A stretch of DNA of 64,000 nucleotides from Strobilurus pachycystidiatus. Lineage: Eukaryota; Basidiomycota; Agaricomycetes; Agaricales; Physalacriaceae. The notes beneath the pieces were generated by a model. It was not told where the DNA came from. It saw only the letters and a list, made by a program, of their open reading frames with translations, and did no database searches. The translations under genes were made by a program, and so were the position numbers. Where the stretch lies: NCBI GenBank assembly GCA_019915135.1, contig JAHLMK010000006.1:868001-932000 (forward strand), written 5' to 3'. This document shows, piece by piece, positions 24,846 through 37,600 of the stretch. The stretch's first letter is position 1; each line of letters begins with the position of its first letter.

Positions 24846-25334
24846 ATGCCTCCCTCCCCGCTCTACACAAAGCTCCTCTCCCTCTGCGAGACATTCGCAG
24901 CGGAGGCCCCCATGTCCATCCGCGCCCCGAACGCACAGCACAGCTGGGGCCACAACTACCTCGTCTCCCTCAACCCCTGCCTCAAAGGCGGCACGGACAA
25001 CGCCGCCTTCCTTGCGCACGTAAACAGCACCGGCGCGCTGCTCGACTCCATGGGCACGGAAGTGCACGACATTATCATTGACGAGCACAAGCGCAAGGCG
25101 GTCATACGGATGAGCTACTATCTGAAGGCGAAGGGGCAGAGAGAAGTCGTGGAGAACGATCTGACGTGGGTTCTTACCTTCACGGGTGAGGAAGAAGAGA
25201 AGGTGTTGATCAAGGAGAGCATAGAATTCATCGATGCGGCGGCGAGCGCAAGGGTTGGGAGGTTGATAAAGAACGCTCTGGGGTTAAGAACATTGCCGGA
25301 GGGCGTTGTCGGAGGAGTAGCAGTAGAATTGTGA
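24846..25334 (+). CDS. Small NTF2/SnoaL-like fold protein
   Basis: A single exon of 162 residues. I take the ATG at 24846 (MPPSPLYTKLLSLCETFAAE) because the preceding in-frame residues from 24759 are basic and non-conserved in character, and the codon context CATCATG is a plausible fungal start. The pattern of an N-terminal helix, then WGHNYLVSLNPCLKGG, beta-strand segments HDIIIDEHKRKAVIRMSYYL and LTWVLTFTGEEEEKVLIKES, and a final helix EFIDAAASARVGRLI, fits the NTF2-like cone fold common in small fungal proteins. No catalytic set can be named. It lies in the spacer between the two GTPase/RBR modules, and nothing links it to them functionally. Confidence 0.72.
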   Translation: MPPSPLYTKLLSLCETFAAEAPMSIRAPNAQHSWGHNYLVSLNPCLKGGTDNAAFLAHVNSTGALLDSMGTEVHDIIIDEHKRKAVIRMSYYLKAKGQREVVENDLTWVLTFTGEEEEKVLIKESIEFIDAAASARVGRLIKNALGLRTLPEGVVGGVAVEL

Positions 25335-25522
25335 CGATAAACATTCAGCGACTTGTTGATGTGGCACGAAAATGTAAGAGGCAATTAGCTGATCGCACAA
25401 TATGCAGACTGACCCAAGCTTGGCGGAAAGATTCAATTTTCGACGTCGAACATGACAGGGAGATATTACATTGATAGAGGTTACAGTAACAATACAATGG
25501 AAGATTTAAATTCATATCCAGC

Positions 25523-27289
25523 TTAGACGGAACGATCAACTCTCTGCTCATCAGACGACGTGGTCTGCCCAGATTGACCTCCGCCAGCAGCCGAATTACC
25601 GATGTTGTAATGACCCATGCCTCGGTTAGAGTCGTGGCCACCGGTACGCTCCTTCTCGCCGCCAACACCTCGGCCAACCGTGTTGCGATCTCCAAGCCCT
25701 ACGCTTCGGTTGGAGTCGTGAGCACCGGTGCGATCCTTCACGCCGTCGTAGGCTTGACCAGCCGTACTGCGGTCTCCAAGACCTACGCTTCGGTTGGAGT
25801 CGTGAGCACCGGTGCGATCCTTCACGCCGTCGTAAGCTTGACCAGACGTGTTGCGAACTCCAGCGCTGCTTCTGGGGTTGTGTTGACCAACGCCATCGCT
25901 ATCATCGGTCATGCCCTTCGAGAATTGACCTGGCATGTTACGCTGCCCCACGTTGGTGTGCTCAGCGTCAGACGGCTGTTGGGAAAAGGATGAGACGAAT
26001 GAATATGTTGGAAAGGAAGAGAACCAACCTCAGCGACGCCAAGGTTGAGATCCCGAGCAAGCTTCTCTCCCACTCCGTCGACCTGACGCTCGCAGTTGGG
26101 AGGGTGCAGAATGTTGTTGCCTATTTCTTCATGAGCTGCGCCCTTGATGCCACCGCCGCCGGAGAGGAAAGTAGCCATGCTGACAGGCGCATGTTCCTTG
26201 GAGTGATGAATGATTGGCGCCTCATGGACTTCTTCCTGCATTGGAACAACGGTGTGAATGCGGTGGCGATCGAGCGCTACAAAATTTGTCAGGACGCCGT
26301 TTGAGAAGAAGACGAAAGAACTTACTCTCTTTCTCAATGACCGGCTGGATAACGTGGTGGTTGTGGTGGTGAACGTTCTCATTCACGACGGTGCCCTTGT
26401 CAATGATCGTGCGTTCCTTGTCGCCGTGACTCTGAAATATGGTGAGATTGGAGAACTGGAGTAAGTAAATGGTGTTGCTCACGACGGTATTCTGATGGCG
26501 CTTAACCTGACCATCGAGCAAAGTACGATCGCCTTGAGAGTTGGAGTGCTTTTCGTGAACTTTCGTGACAGGGTGAATCTAGGCGAGCATAAGTAGCTGG
26601 CTACAGATTCACGGTGAAAAAAATACCTTTTCGTGATGCTGCTCTTCACGCTCGTCCCTATCCTGAACGGGCACGACGTGATGCTGGACGTGGTGGACGT
26701 GACGATCCTTCTCCTTCTGACGAACGACCTCTTCGACCTCTTGGTGACGAACGTTCTCGTGCGTAACAGCTACGGCGAAGTGAGAAATAGCAACACAGCC
26801 GATGGCGAAACGTACCGTTGAGACGCTGGGAATCCTCATGGACGTTGCCGGTGGGATTCACGTCCTTGGATTTGGCGTCATGGTGGCCATGAGAGTGGCG
26901 GTCGGTGAAACCCCCACTCTTTGCGCTCGAGTGTCCCAAGGGATCCTGGGTGCGCTGCGAGTCTCCGCCCACACGGCCCTGGCGGTCAACAAATGGCTGG
27001 CCAGTGGCGTCGCGACCTGCGGCTGAATGGTCGTCGACGGTGCTAATTGAGCGATTCGACATCTCGCTGTCGCCTGACACAAGCGATTAGCATAAAAATG
27101 GGGTCGAAGGGGCCGAAACTTACCTCGTCCCATCCTCATCTGTGAGGCGCCGTTCTGAGTGTTGCTTTTGCTCATGGACCCGGGAGTCGGCTGAGCAGGC
27201 TCGTCGTTCAGAATGTTCTTGATAGTGGATCCGATTCCTGCAAGGCGTAAGATTAGACGGCCTAGGCGAGGAAAGGAGCAGTTACCCAT
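25523..27289 (-). CDS. Hydrophilic His/Glu-rich stress or allergen-like protein with C-terminal 28-residue repeats
   Basis: The ATG at 27289 gives only M-G before a GTAACT intron; exon 2 continues IGSTIKNILNDEPAQPTPG. The body is extremely hydrophilic, with His-rich segments (NVHHHNHHVIQPVIEKE, RHVHHVQHHVVPVQDR) and later EEVHEAPIIHHSKEHAPVSM followed by a Gly-rich stretch. This matches a fungal family often labelled allergen or hydrophilin. The C-terminus holds near-identical repeats containing DGVKDRTGAHDSNRSVG. The last residues are DEQRVDRSV, stop at 25523. No membrane or signal segment. A role in stress protection is inferred from family resemblance and composition. Several internal introns are present and their exact ends are approximate. 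Confidence 0.72.
25698..25865 (-). repeat. 84-bp tandem coding repeat
   Basis: Two adjacent near-identical 84-base units (starting at 25698 and 25782) inside the hydrophilic protein gene, each encoding 28 residues with DRTGAHDSNRSVGLGDR. A more diverged unit lies next to them at 25614-25697. The units are in frame, so copy-number change would not break the gene. Confidence 0.85.
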
Positions 27290-27869
27290 ATTTGCTGAAG
27301 GTTGTGGTTGAAGTTGGTTGAAAGGTGGTAATTGCTATGAAGAGAGATGTAAAGACGACTTGGTGGGGGCGGCTCTTAAGTACAGTCAGCGACAGGGGAT
27401 GTCTTGGAGCTCGCCAGCAAGTAATCGAGGAGATGACAAGCTATGAGACAATGATTTCACTGAGATCGACGGCCAAAGAAGGCGAGCATGACGACAACAC
27501 GGCAAGCGAGTCCAAAACATATGATGCAGCGTAGCGGATCGAGGAGCACAACAGGAGACTCGGAGTATATGACGGTTTTAATTAAAAGGGTTCTAACTTT
27601 ACCCTTAAGATCAACTTAAGATGTTCAGCGGCGCTCCACGTGATCGGGCCAATTCGAGAGGCGCGGGGCGCTCATGCATCCGACTCCAGAATTTTTCGAG
27701 GCTCAGCCTCAGCACAACATGCCAAAGCTCTGTTCATTCTGCGCGACTACGTGCTCCAAATTTCTCTTGAGCCGTGGTTTGCTGATATCTACTGTCTCAG
27801 AAATATATACGCCACTAGTACCCCGCGCCCTTACCGCCCTCGCCTCGAAGCTAGAAGCTAGAACTCGGG
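27290..27869. other. Intergenic
   Basis: The upstream region of the hydrophilic protein gene followed by an AT-rich stretch (27580-27625). A short frame at 27709-27800 (MPKLCSFCATTCSKF) looks like the beginning of a Cys-containing fungal protein, but no continuation is found, so I do not call a gene. Confidence 0.4.
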
Positions 27870-28530
27870 GAAAAAACCTGCCCTCAGATACATGCCAATA
27901 ATCAATTACTAGGCGCTGTCCACTTTGCTCTCTCTGGCCTGGTTTCTGGCGCTTGCGCCACGCAGTTGCTTCTACTGAGAACACCGCCGCGATGCTTATA
28001 GCTAAGCGCCCTTCAGAACGGTATAACGGCTCTGCTTGACGACTTCGACAGAGATCATGACGTGCTTGAAATCCTCCCCCACATCCGAATTCCTTGTGGC
28101 ACATACTTTACCATCGCTTTTGGTGCTGCCCGGAATGTGATGATCCAGGATTGGAGCAATGAAAGGTGCGGCGTTCATCATTAGTTTCGTCACCTCTCAA
28201 GGCACACCTGCCCAGGTGGCGGTTGTCATCTTTCTGTCGGACGTGAACGCCGCATAGCAGACACCACATCTGCCAGGCTGCGATTGCCCGAGGGTAACGT
28301 TTACGCCTGCAAGGTGGAATTAGCGTACTTACGACTGACCTGCTCCCTTCGACTCCGCACAAGTTGCCTTACGGTCAACGAAGAGGCAGCAACATTTTAC
28401 GCCACATGGCCCCACTCGCTCGGCACAGACAGAACACAGCGCAATCGCAACGGGCATTGCCAGCCCCGAATCGACTCGACATACTCCGAAGAGCTTGACG
28501 CGGCGAGTTTCAGTGCCATCTTCGCGTGTC
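27870..28530 (+). pseudogene. Decayed vWA-domain fragment of the giant gene (inverted)
   Basis: On the + strand this stretch follows copy 2 of the giant gene at DNA level, in the opposite orientation to both intact copies. Recognisable words are TTCTGGCGCTTGCGCCACGC (27944), then peptide DDFDRDHDVLEILPHIRIP, GTYFTIAFGAARNVMIQDWS, VVIFLSD and, at 28350-28500, the exon with ACTCGACATACTCCGAAG. The vWA MIDAS segment is missing or destroyed, and stops and frameshifts interrupt it (for example after the VVIFLSD segment). The intron between the last vWA exons is still present, showing a genomic duplication. No promoter or other domain accompanies it. Confidence 0.82.
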
Positions 28531-28930
28531 GTGCCTGTGAACTAGCCAAAGAGGTGCATTGAGCTAAGCTGAACTTTCACCGTGACGGTCTGTGCAGATG
28601 CTGTGTAGCGAGGGTAAAGTTCACGCCTGCAACGTGAGATCAGCATACTCACGACCGACCTTCTCCCTCTGATTCCGCACGCGGTGCCTTCCGGCCAACG
28701 AAGAGGCAGCAATATTCTACGCCACATGGCCCCACTCGCTCGGCACGGTCAGAATACAGCGCAATCGAAATGCGCCTCCGCAGCCCCGGATCGACTGGAC
28801 ATACTCTGAAGTGCTTGACACAGTGAGTCCCAATGCCATCTTCGCGCGTCGTTTCTTCCGAACTAGGCAAAGAAGTGCATTTACGTAGCTGAGCTGAACT
28901 TTCACGGTCTTGGCGGACGCTTTGTAGTGT
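28290..28930 (+). repeat. 320-bp tandem duplication of a vWA exon
   Basis: The word AGGGTAA(c/a)GTTTACGCCTGC-like occurs at 28291 and again at 28611, exactly 320 bases apart. The following 280 bases align, including the shared GCAGCAA(c/t)ATT and CCACATGGCCCCACTCGCTC, to the shared end TGAACTTTCAC. The unit is the intron plus penultimate exon of the giant gene. Confidence 0.82.
28600..28905 (+). pseudogene. Second vWA exon fragment
   Basis: A second, shorter copy of the penultimate vWA exon, tandem to the first fragment. It is closer to copy 2 in places (CAATCGAAATGCGCCTCC, CTTGACACAGTGAG) than the first fragment is, and keeps the intron/exon border. It cannot encode a domain on its own. Confidence 0.78.
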
Positions 28931-29197
28931 AATGAAGGAACTCGCAGAAAATCCGTATCCAGATGTAGAGGCGTTCGATACTAATCCTGCAATGACAGTT
29001 GACTCTCAGGTTCATTCACAATATTATATCAGCGCACTCACCGTCGTCGGAAAGCTCGTACATGACACCGAACCACGCCGTGCATTGGAATGAGCTTGAT
29101 CCCTATTTACAGTCCACTTCGAGGGAAAGATACAACGTGATAATACAATACAGTACATATGAAGTCTACAAACAATTGTTAGTGAGTACAGAGTCAG

Positions 29198-30707
29198 TCA
29201 GTCCACCACCGCGATCTTCATCTCCCACATCCCCATGCGGCCCCTCACCAACCCCTGCAGCCGCAAAAAGTGATGCGCCCCCAGAAAGTCGCACCGCAGA
29301 ATCCCCCTGCGCAGCAGGTCCTGGTCGTTCCTGCACCGCGCGCGATACGCCATGTTCAGCGCGGCCTTGTCCTGGCTCGTGACCTCCTCGTTCCAGTAAT
29401 GCGAGTCGCGGATGGGCGTGATGAAGTCGGTGTGCAGGGTGACGAGGATGTCCTGGACGGTGACGCCGTTGGGGTTGGACGGCCGGACGTCGATGTACCA
29501 CGGGTATCGCGGGTGGTAGAGCCGCATGAACGGCGCGGCGGGCGCGGTTGCGAGCTGTAGGAGGTCGATCTGGTTGAATGGGCGGCCGAGACATTGGAAG
29601 AGCGTGGTCTCGGTGCCGGTGAACGGAGGGAAGCGGATGTCCATGTTTAATGGCGGACGGTGGGAGGTATAGAGAAGCAGGGCGTGTACAGAGCGCTTCA
29701 TGGGGTCTGGGCATTCTGGTGGGGGATGTCAGAATGTAAGCTGCGAGGAGGTAAATTGTTGATCACCTTTGATATCGGACCTGTTCTTGGGTGCGACGAC
29801 CTTCTTGACAATCGACGGATGGAGTTCAAAGTCCTGCGGCCAGTCGCGTGGTCGCATCGATATATTGAACTCACCATAGCCCTTTTCGGGGCGAGGAAAC
29901 CAGTCGTCGTCTCTGTTATTTCGCTTGGAGGAAGGCTTGAGTGAGAAGGCGCGCTTCGGGCGGTCACGTAGAGGCGGAGAAGGAAGCGGGGCACTAGCTG
30001 GACCGCTTGCGATACCACCAAACAGGCCGTCGAGTTGCAAGGCAGCGGGAGGCGAGTACGGGGTGGATGTGTACGCCGAAGTCGGGCTGTAGGGATTTGT
30101 TGGACTGAGCCCCTGCTGGCGGGCGCCGCTGTCATCGCCAAACCATCCATCTGGACTGCGCGGCTGCTGGCGGGCGCCATCGCCGAACCATCCTTCGTTG
30201 ATGGGCTGGCCAGACACTGACGGTGTTGCTGGGCCGTGCCAGGCGGTGCTGTTGAATCCGTCGGACGGCCACTGATTGTTCTGTGGAGGAGGAGAAGCGG
30301 GCCAGTTGGGTAAATGACTACTGCTTGTGTCCTGCCATTGCGGTGTCTGGCCCTGGCCGCCGATGCCGCCAACAGGACCCCACGGGTACCCGCCCGATTG
30401 TCCGCGCGTCAAGTCAGGCCGCCAGTTCGGCGCAGGGGATTGTGGGAAGTTGTTCAAGGGCGCATCGAATGGAGACATTGCGTTCCCATTCCATCCCGGC
30501 GTGTGACCTCTGCGCGCGAGCATGAGCTTGGACGCTGTCAACTTGAGCTGCAGCTTACGCATTATTGTTCCTGGGATAGCCTGGAAAAGCGCCTGTGAAG
30601 TCATTGGAATATGCCGCGCGTGCTGGCGGAGGGATCGCCATCCCTGATGCTGTTGGTCGGTCCACAAGAGGCGGTGGACTGTCGTCAAAGTAGGGTGCCG
30701 CCATCAT
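29198..30707 (-). CDS. DUF6699-type basidiomycete protein
   Basis: Start ATG-ATG at 30707 (MMAAPYFDDSPPPLVDRP). An intron with donor GTAAGC joins in frame to GHTPGWNGNAMSPFDAPLNN. A Pro/Gly/Gln/Ser-rich disordered region of about 200 residues contains internal repeats (EGWFGDGARQQ / DGWFGDDSGARQQG). A folded C-terminal domain begins near ALLLYTSHRPPLNMDIRFPP and has IDVRPSNPNGVTVQDILVTL and FLRLQGLVRGRMGMWEMKIA; this layout (beta-strand core plus V-T-V-x-D-I-L) matches DUF6699, which is expanded in Agaricomycetes and has no known function. A second intron lies at about 29766-29714. It ends at TAG/TGA-type stop 29198. Confidence 0.78.
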
Positions 30708-31696
30708 GGTCGACGATGATGAGCAACGAGTCAGACGATGTCTGGCATCGAGGCAGTGAATATGATGAGATGATGGACGTTCGTGGCAAAGCCATTCCGT
30801 GGAAGCAAATTAATTAGCGGAGTGCCGGGATTTGCCGTGCTATTGTTACTGTGTACTTGCTGTGTACCTCAACATAGCCATCTTCGAGCACGCCAGGGCG
30901 CTGGAAACGATAACTGCATGGCTCACAGCCCTTCAACGAGAACCATACTCGATCCCAGCATGAACTTGTGAACCAGGACGCGTTAGACTGCAAGTGGCAC
31001 AAACAACGGTATTTCCCATGTTACTCCCATGATTCTTCCTTACCTTCTCACACTGAGGGACTTTCTCAACGTACCGGAGGCCGAGCCCATATGACACCTC
31101 TTCGGGGCCTAGTGATCCGAGCACAAGAGGCATCCACGTACTTATCGCAACTTTGTAGCTTCCTGGTATGGGGACCCCGGCAGACATGTGCACTAGTCCC
31201 TGTACTAACGCAGAAATCTTATATATATTTGTATCAGCAACATGCTTCCAAAGCAATTCAAGCCCTGGAAAGCAGTCACTCAAAACGAAACGAGTCGTGG
31301 TGCCGATACTCCTTCACAACTTACAAGCGAGTTGGAGTAGTAGTGATGGACGGGCTTTGAGTCTATGCCGGAACTGCCACGGTTGCTGTCGCCTTAGGTA
31401 GCTTTTCCCTCGTAATCCTTTCTCTCGAAGTCTGATTGTGTCGATGGATAGGAACGGAAGCAGGCAACAACCCACCGCCTCATGACAACCCAACTCGGTG
31501 CAAGGCTTCGTTCATGAATGTGGGACGAGACCGAACCAGATCCATCTTTCCGACGACGGCCAGTGTGCCTGTGCGCCATGAGATAGATCTCAAGTTGCGA
31601 ATAAATCTGAGAGTCAGCTTTCGTTCCAAGATCGAACGTATTTACATCGTCGTACAATGTACATGGATAGAATGATACCCTCTGATCAAACGTGCT
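30708..31696. other. Intergenic, about 1 kb
   Basis: No supported gene between the DUF6699 start and the 3' end of giant gene copy 2. A minus-strand frame at 30933-31283 (117 codons) has no recognisable pattern. No repeat ends were seen. Confidence 0.4.
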
Positions 31697-34600
31697 TCAA
31701 TCGCGTATCAGCGCTCCCTTCGGTTTACGCAAGGCATCCGCCAGGACCGTGAAAGTTTCAGCTAAACGCACCTGTTTTCATGGTTGAGAATTAGCGACGC
31801 GCAACGAAGACAAACAAGGCTCACCGTGTCAAGCGCTTCGGAATATGTCGAGTCGATCCGGGGCCGAGGAGGCGCATTGCGATTGACGGGTGCGGTATTC
31901 TGTGCTTGGCGAGCGAGGTGGGCCATGCGGCGTAGAACGTTGCTGCCCCTTGGTTGGCCGAAAGACACCGTGTGCAGAGTCAGAGGGCATCTGAATAGGG
32001 TCGGTCGTCAGTACGCTGATCCCAGGTTGAAGGCATAGAGATTACCCTCGGCCAATTGCAGCCTGGCAAATTCGGTGGACCGTCACGTCTGCTATGCGGC
32101 ATTCACCATCCGACAAAAAGATGACAATTGGACGCCTGAGAGGGCGTGCGCATTCAGAGGTCGTAATGAAGTGATGCTGGAAATCCCACCCACCTTTCAT
32201 CGCTCCAATTCTCAATCATCACATTCCGGGCAGCATCAAGAGCAACGGTAAAATCTGTGCCATAGACAGGTTGGACGTCGAGGACTGTTTCAAGAAGCGC
32301 GTCATGATCTCGTTCAAAGTCGTTGACGAGAACCGGTAATGCTGTATTGTTGAAGACCACTATGCTGTAAGCATCGCGTCGGCGTCCTTGCTCGTCGGTG
32401 GTAGCAACTGCGTGGCGCGAGCGCCAGAACCCATAGAGAGCAGAATAGACGGCCCCCAGACGGTTATTGGCATGTCGCTGGATACGGGCGGTTGCAGGAG
32501 TATTCGGCAATGGCTGACGATCGGCGCCACCCATCGAGCTCGACCTTGAAATGTTATCTTCTTAAGTACCCCAAAAACAGAACGAGATGGCCACCCTACC
32601 TATCAACCACAAATATCCTGGAATTACTGAATTCAGAAGAGAGCAACAAGTCTAGCACAGTCACTCACACATGGAAAGATTGTTGACGTTGACTCGGGTT
32701 TTTACACGAGAAGACGTGTCCATCATGCGAACGATAGCCGCCAGCTTCGACGCGTTGATCACCTTGTTCGGGTGGATGGAAAATCGGCAAAACACAGTAC
32801 GAAGGCTGGACGACGCCGTCGCCATTAGCACGATGCTCCGATCCTGGACAGAAATGTCAATGGACCGTCCTGAGGCGACCATGAGTGAGCGAAATACCAG
32901 GACACATGGCGTCACTGGAAGACAGTCAGCACGACTAGGATGAGCATAGTAGCACAACGATAATACACACCATTTAGCAAACACATCACGAGGATATGGG
33001 TCTATACAAAAGGTTGAGGGAACTAGGATTGACCAATGAAGGCTGGGCGGCACCTTTGAAACCTGTAGATGGATTGTCAGCGTCACGAACAATGTCAAGG
33101 TCCACACACCGCTTACCGGAGCGCTTCCATGAAAGAGAGTGAGTGATCCAATCCTTGGGACGGTCCGACTGGGGACTGAGCCTGACGCTGTTTGGTATGT
33201 GCTGGATCTCGGAATCACCATTACAGGTCTGCTCTCCGTCGGCTTTGCAGAAGTCGAGGTGGGCATGTCGACCAAGGTCGGAGCAGACCAGATTACACAT
33301 CATTGGTGCACCATCGTCATCCGAGCCGTACTTATGTCCTTTGACTTCTACGGTCGTTCCCATGGGTCCTTCGATCGTCCAGCGAGTTTTGGACATGGAG
33401 CCATGGCTGGTATTGTGCAGTGGTTGCGAATGACCTTGAAGACCCATTAGACTGATGCGCTCGGAGGTTCTCGATGGTATAAAAACGCACCCAAAGGCTG
33501 TGTACAGTAGTATCCACAATCCGGGCATCTATGTGGGGTATTATGAGATAAGTTTTTGGACGAGGGCAGGATGCAGACGCACCTAGCTTCACAGAAGTGA
33601 AAGGGATTTGGGTCAGTTGCATGAACGTGGCGGTGTCCTTCATGTGTCAATTGCCCACTCGGAATGACGATAGCGCATTTGAGATTCTTGGCGACTGAAG
33701 CAGGTCAGATACGGAATTGAGGAGGGAAGGAGCGCTCGCCAGCTCACCTTGAGAGTACTACAATTCACCATCAGTCACCGTATGTAACAAGCGACAGGGG
33801 TACTGACCTTTGTATACTCAAATGTCGCGTGGCGGCCAGTGAAGGTTGCTTGGATTGACTGGGGCGCAGTGTCCACCTGACAGATACCGGGCAAAGAGCA
33901 TTGGGCAACACAGGCATGTTCTTGCCTAAGAAGCCACAAACTGAGGTTTATACCGTTCGAAATTTTGGTATACTTACCCGCACAGGTGGACTGATTCCGC
34001 CTCAAGACCGTGAAGATGGTTGTCTTGACTGCAAAGCCGTTGGCAGAGCTGGCAGGTCAGCGGGCAACCTCGACTGTCACAGACATGTACTTTGTGCGCT
34101 TCATCGCTGATTGAAACCGGTCTGATTGAAGTCATCGACGGATCACGAAAAAACATACCTGGCAAAGACACAAGTATGCGGGCACGAATAAGACTGGGGA
34201 GAGGTATTTCGAAGGCTGCATGCCTAGCATGGTATACCGGTCATGATCCTCATAATTCGGTAAATCAAACGCGACTCACCTCCCCGCAGAGATGCTTATT
34301 CGAAGAGCACATGTGGCTGCCATCATGTCCAGGAACCTACGAACATGAGTGACGGTCCGTGGGTTGATTCTTCGACATACTAGACTACACTCGCTCAGAC
34401 ATCCCGGCTTGCCGTACAATCGACATGGCTGCCCACACAGATGAGCATCGACGGCACAGCTACACGAGACATGATTGAGCTAGAGGCATCATATATCAAT
34501 GCTGAACTTACATGTGAACGCCCGTATGACCCGCGCTAGAAATGTCCGTCAGCGTATGATTCACAAAGATGACAGCAGAGACATACGGGTAGCCGCATGG

Positions 34601-37600
34601 ATTGGTTTTGTCAGAGTGGTCGTAATGACAGTCATGTTGGCACCGATGGTCTGTTTGGCAGTCGTGCGCCTCTTCTACGTCGTGTCGCCGATGACGCACG
34701 CACAGGAGGTTGCACGACGAACACTTGGCACGGCACAATTCGACGTTGGCTTTGAGATCAACCCGTAGCCTGTCGAATTCACGATGAAGGTCTGAGATGC
34801 TCTCGTGCGTGGCTGTGAAGCGCTCCAGGTTGGATCGCATCCAGGTCTCAATCAGACCAATGCGAGCATTGACCAAGCCGTCGAGATAAGATCCGAGCGC
34901 AGAGACCCATTCAGCCTCATCTTTCTCGTGTCGCGACGACCACGACGGCCAGGATCTACACAGGTCTTGCAGTGACGCATCACAGCTGCTGTTATCAATT
35001 GACGCGTGAGTGAGCCAAAATTTCGGACAAGGGCCATGGTCAACGTTGGTTGTAATCAACTCATCCGTGTCGAAGTTCTGTAAGGCATCCGTTGGTCTCA
35101 AACACCAGGCCCAGACAGGTGAATGAGAGTTTCACCTTGAGGGGTTCATTCTCCGGGTCACTTTCCATGGCTCCAAGCATGAAGGCAGCGGGAAGAAGAG
35201 ACATCAGATGCTGTGCGCGATGCGCAACAATCGTCTCTATACAATATTTCAGATGGTTAGCATAAGAGAGGAGATGCTATCCTTACGTGAGATTGCTCCC
35301 CAATCGTTTGCCTGGTTGACGTTAATGAGGAGTAAGGGTTGAGGGCAGAGAAGAGCACTGTGCCAACCTTCAATTTTGCCATAAGAGTCTTCACCAGCAA
35401 CAAGAACTCCCCCGCAGCAGGATGTGTCACCACTTGGTTGTGAAGTGCCTTTCGAAGGCTCCCAAAGGAGGTGTAGAAGGCTGGTGATTCAATGACGGGC
35501 CACGGAATGATGTTGAGCAGTCCAGCATGGAGACGCGAGATGAAGTTGTCATCTCGTTCATCCTGAACAAGTGTCTGCGTGGGAGTCAGCGGTGAACATA
35601 GCACTATTTGATATGACACTTGCCCTGAATTTGTTTCGAAATCTACATAGCAGATGCTAAGCTGTACGTCTTCACCATGCACACTTGTAGTATCAACTCA
35701 CTCTGTCACAATATCCCTTGTATCTTGATCGATAACATCCTAAACATGCATACATTAGACACAACGCTTCAGCAAAAGATTAATAACAGGATACCTTGAT
35801 GATGATGAAGAGAGTCGACTGAAACAGATTTGGATTGGCCGCAGGGTCCAAAACATTTGAACTTGACTGGAAAGATTGGAACAACCCCGTGAGATCCCTT
35901 GAGATAGCAAAATTGTTTCGAAAGAGAACCTGGCACTCCAACGTAAGCCGGTGTGGTAAACAACAAGAGTAAACAACAAGAGTGAGACCCACAATATTTG
36001 AGATAGCGGTGTTGAAAAGTACAAGCAGTGCATCTTCTTGAGCGGTCCGCTCAGAGCTGTGGACACCTGATAAGAGTTTAGTGCACACAAGCAGACTCCT
36101 TGCACTACTAGGGCCAACCTTCGAAGTCCAATGCCACAATCAGGGCCTTGTCTGTAGGTGTGCACGACAGCCAAACACCCTCTGCTGCGGGGTAAGTCAT
36201 TATCAATAAACAACAGAGAACGTCCGCACCGGTGGTGCGCATGGCACTTCCCGCAAAGGAGGAGTCGACCAAGTGGTTCAGACAGTAACTCTTGCCAACC
36301 GACTGTTCGCCTGTCTTACTATCAGCACGGAGACTCTGAGGGAACATATTGCTTTCATACCCATCGAAGAGACAACCTTGACAGGCTGGTCAAACCTGTG
36401 AGATGGCAAACACTTTATGGATTGAGGACACTTACCTTCTGAGACATGTACGATTGAAATATCGACTCATACCAGCCTAAGGTGACGCTGTCGACAATCC
36501 GATTCACTTCAGCTCCAAGCAAACTTCGTTCCCATTCAGCTGAGACTATCCCGTCCTTCAAAGGAAAGAAGACATTCTCGCGAGTGATGGCGATATGGAT
36601 CGGTATCAAGCAGACAAGACGGACGAGCCACTCGCCGAGAAGAAATGTGGATGTGGGCATGTCCTCCGAAATTTGGTGATGAGCGATGGCGGTGACCTCA
36701 ATTGAGTTGAGGATGTTCTTGGTCGGTTTCCTAGAGGTCCGCTCAAATGATCGAATCAACCCAGAAAAGTGAGGACGGTATTTAGCATGATCGCGATCAG
36801 TCACGAAGACAAGCTTCCGTCCAACGCGAGTACCCGATATGTGATGCTGGATGGCTGCCACGACCGGGAATCGCGTCCAAACGTCGGCATGGCAGTCCAC
36901 CAGACTGTTGTTGGTTGTGTATCCTGCTGTCATATTTGACGCCGTGTGAGTTCCGCGCTCGGCAAACTGAAACTCGGTGTCCTTTCGTGTGATGGAGAAC
37001 GACACAGATCGGACATAGTGGGCGTCGAGATCGAGACTGAGAATGTGGACGGCATTGCGATTGCCCGCCAAAGATGTCAGCAGCATCGGTCCGGAAAATC
37101 CACTGGGAAGGGGGTGAATGAAGGGTGCATTTGAGCCCAAAGTCCGGAGATGGTAGGCGTGGATTGTCGTTGCATCCGATTCACAGTGAGACAAAAACAG
37201 ACATGAGCCGTCGGGGCTGGTATGCGCAGCGACCGGCAGTCGCTCCAATGTGATACTAGCGGGCCTGTCGAGGATCAGTTCGGTAAGCTGGTTCATATTC
37301 TGACACCAGTGCATAACTGACCGAAATTGCTCCGTAATGCGCGAGTAAACTCGCACCATACAGCGACTATCGACGAGCACAATCTCATCCCCTCCAAATA
37401 CAAAGCAGACAAAGCGAATGCTTGTGCCATCGGGATACCACTCTCGAAGATGGACATCTGTACCGCGGCCGCGGAGAGCTTTGAGTGGTTCATCGAACTC
37501 AAATGTGCGAAGCACGAGCTAGAAGACGATTGTCAAGCGGGGGGGAAAATGTAGTGAACGATGAGCCAACCTCGACAGTGGAGCAGATCAGAAGCCGACG

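Noticed and set aside
27674..27901. Possible start of a HET-type or other Cys-containing fungal gene (MPKLCSFCATTC)
   Set aside because: No continuing exon with a recognisable domain; decayed vWA sequence begins right after it.
30933..31283. 116-codon minus-strand ORF
   Set aside because: No motif, no flanking exon, and composition like random frames.
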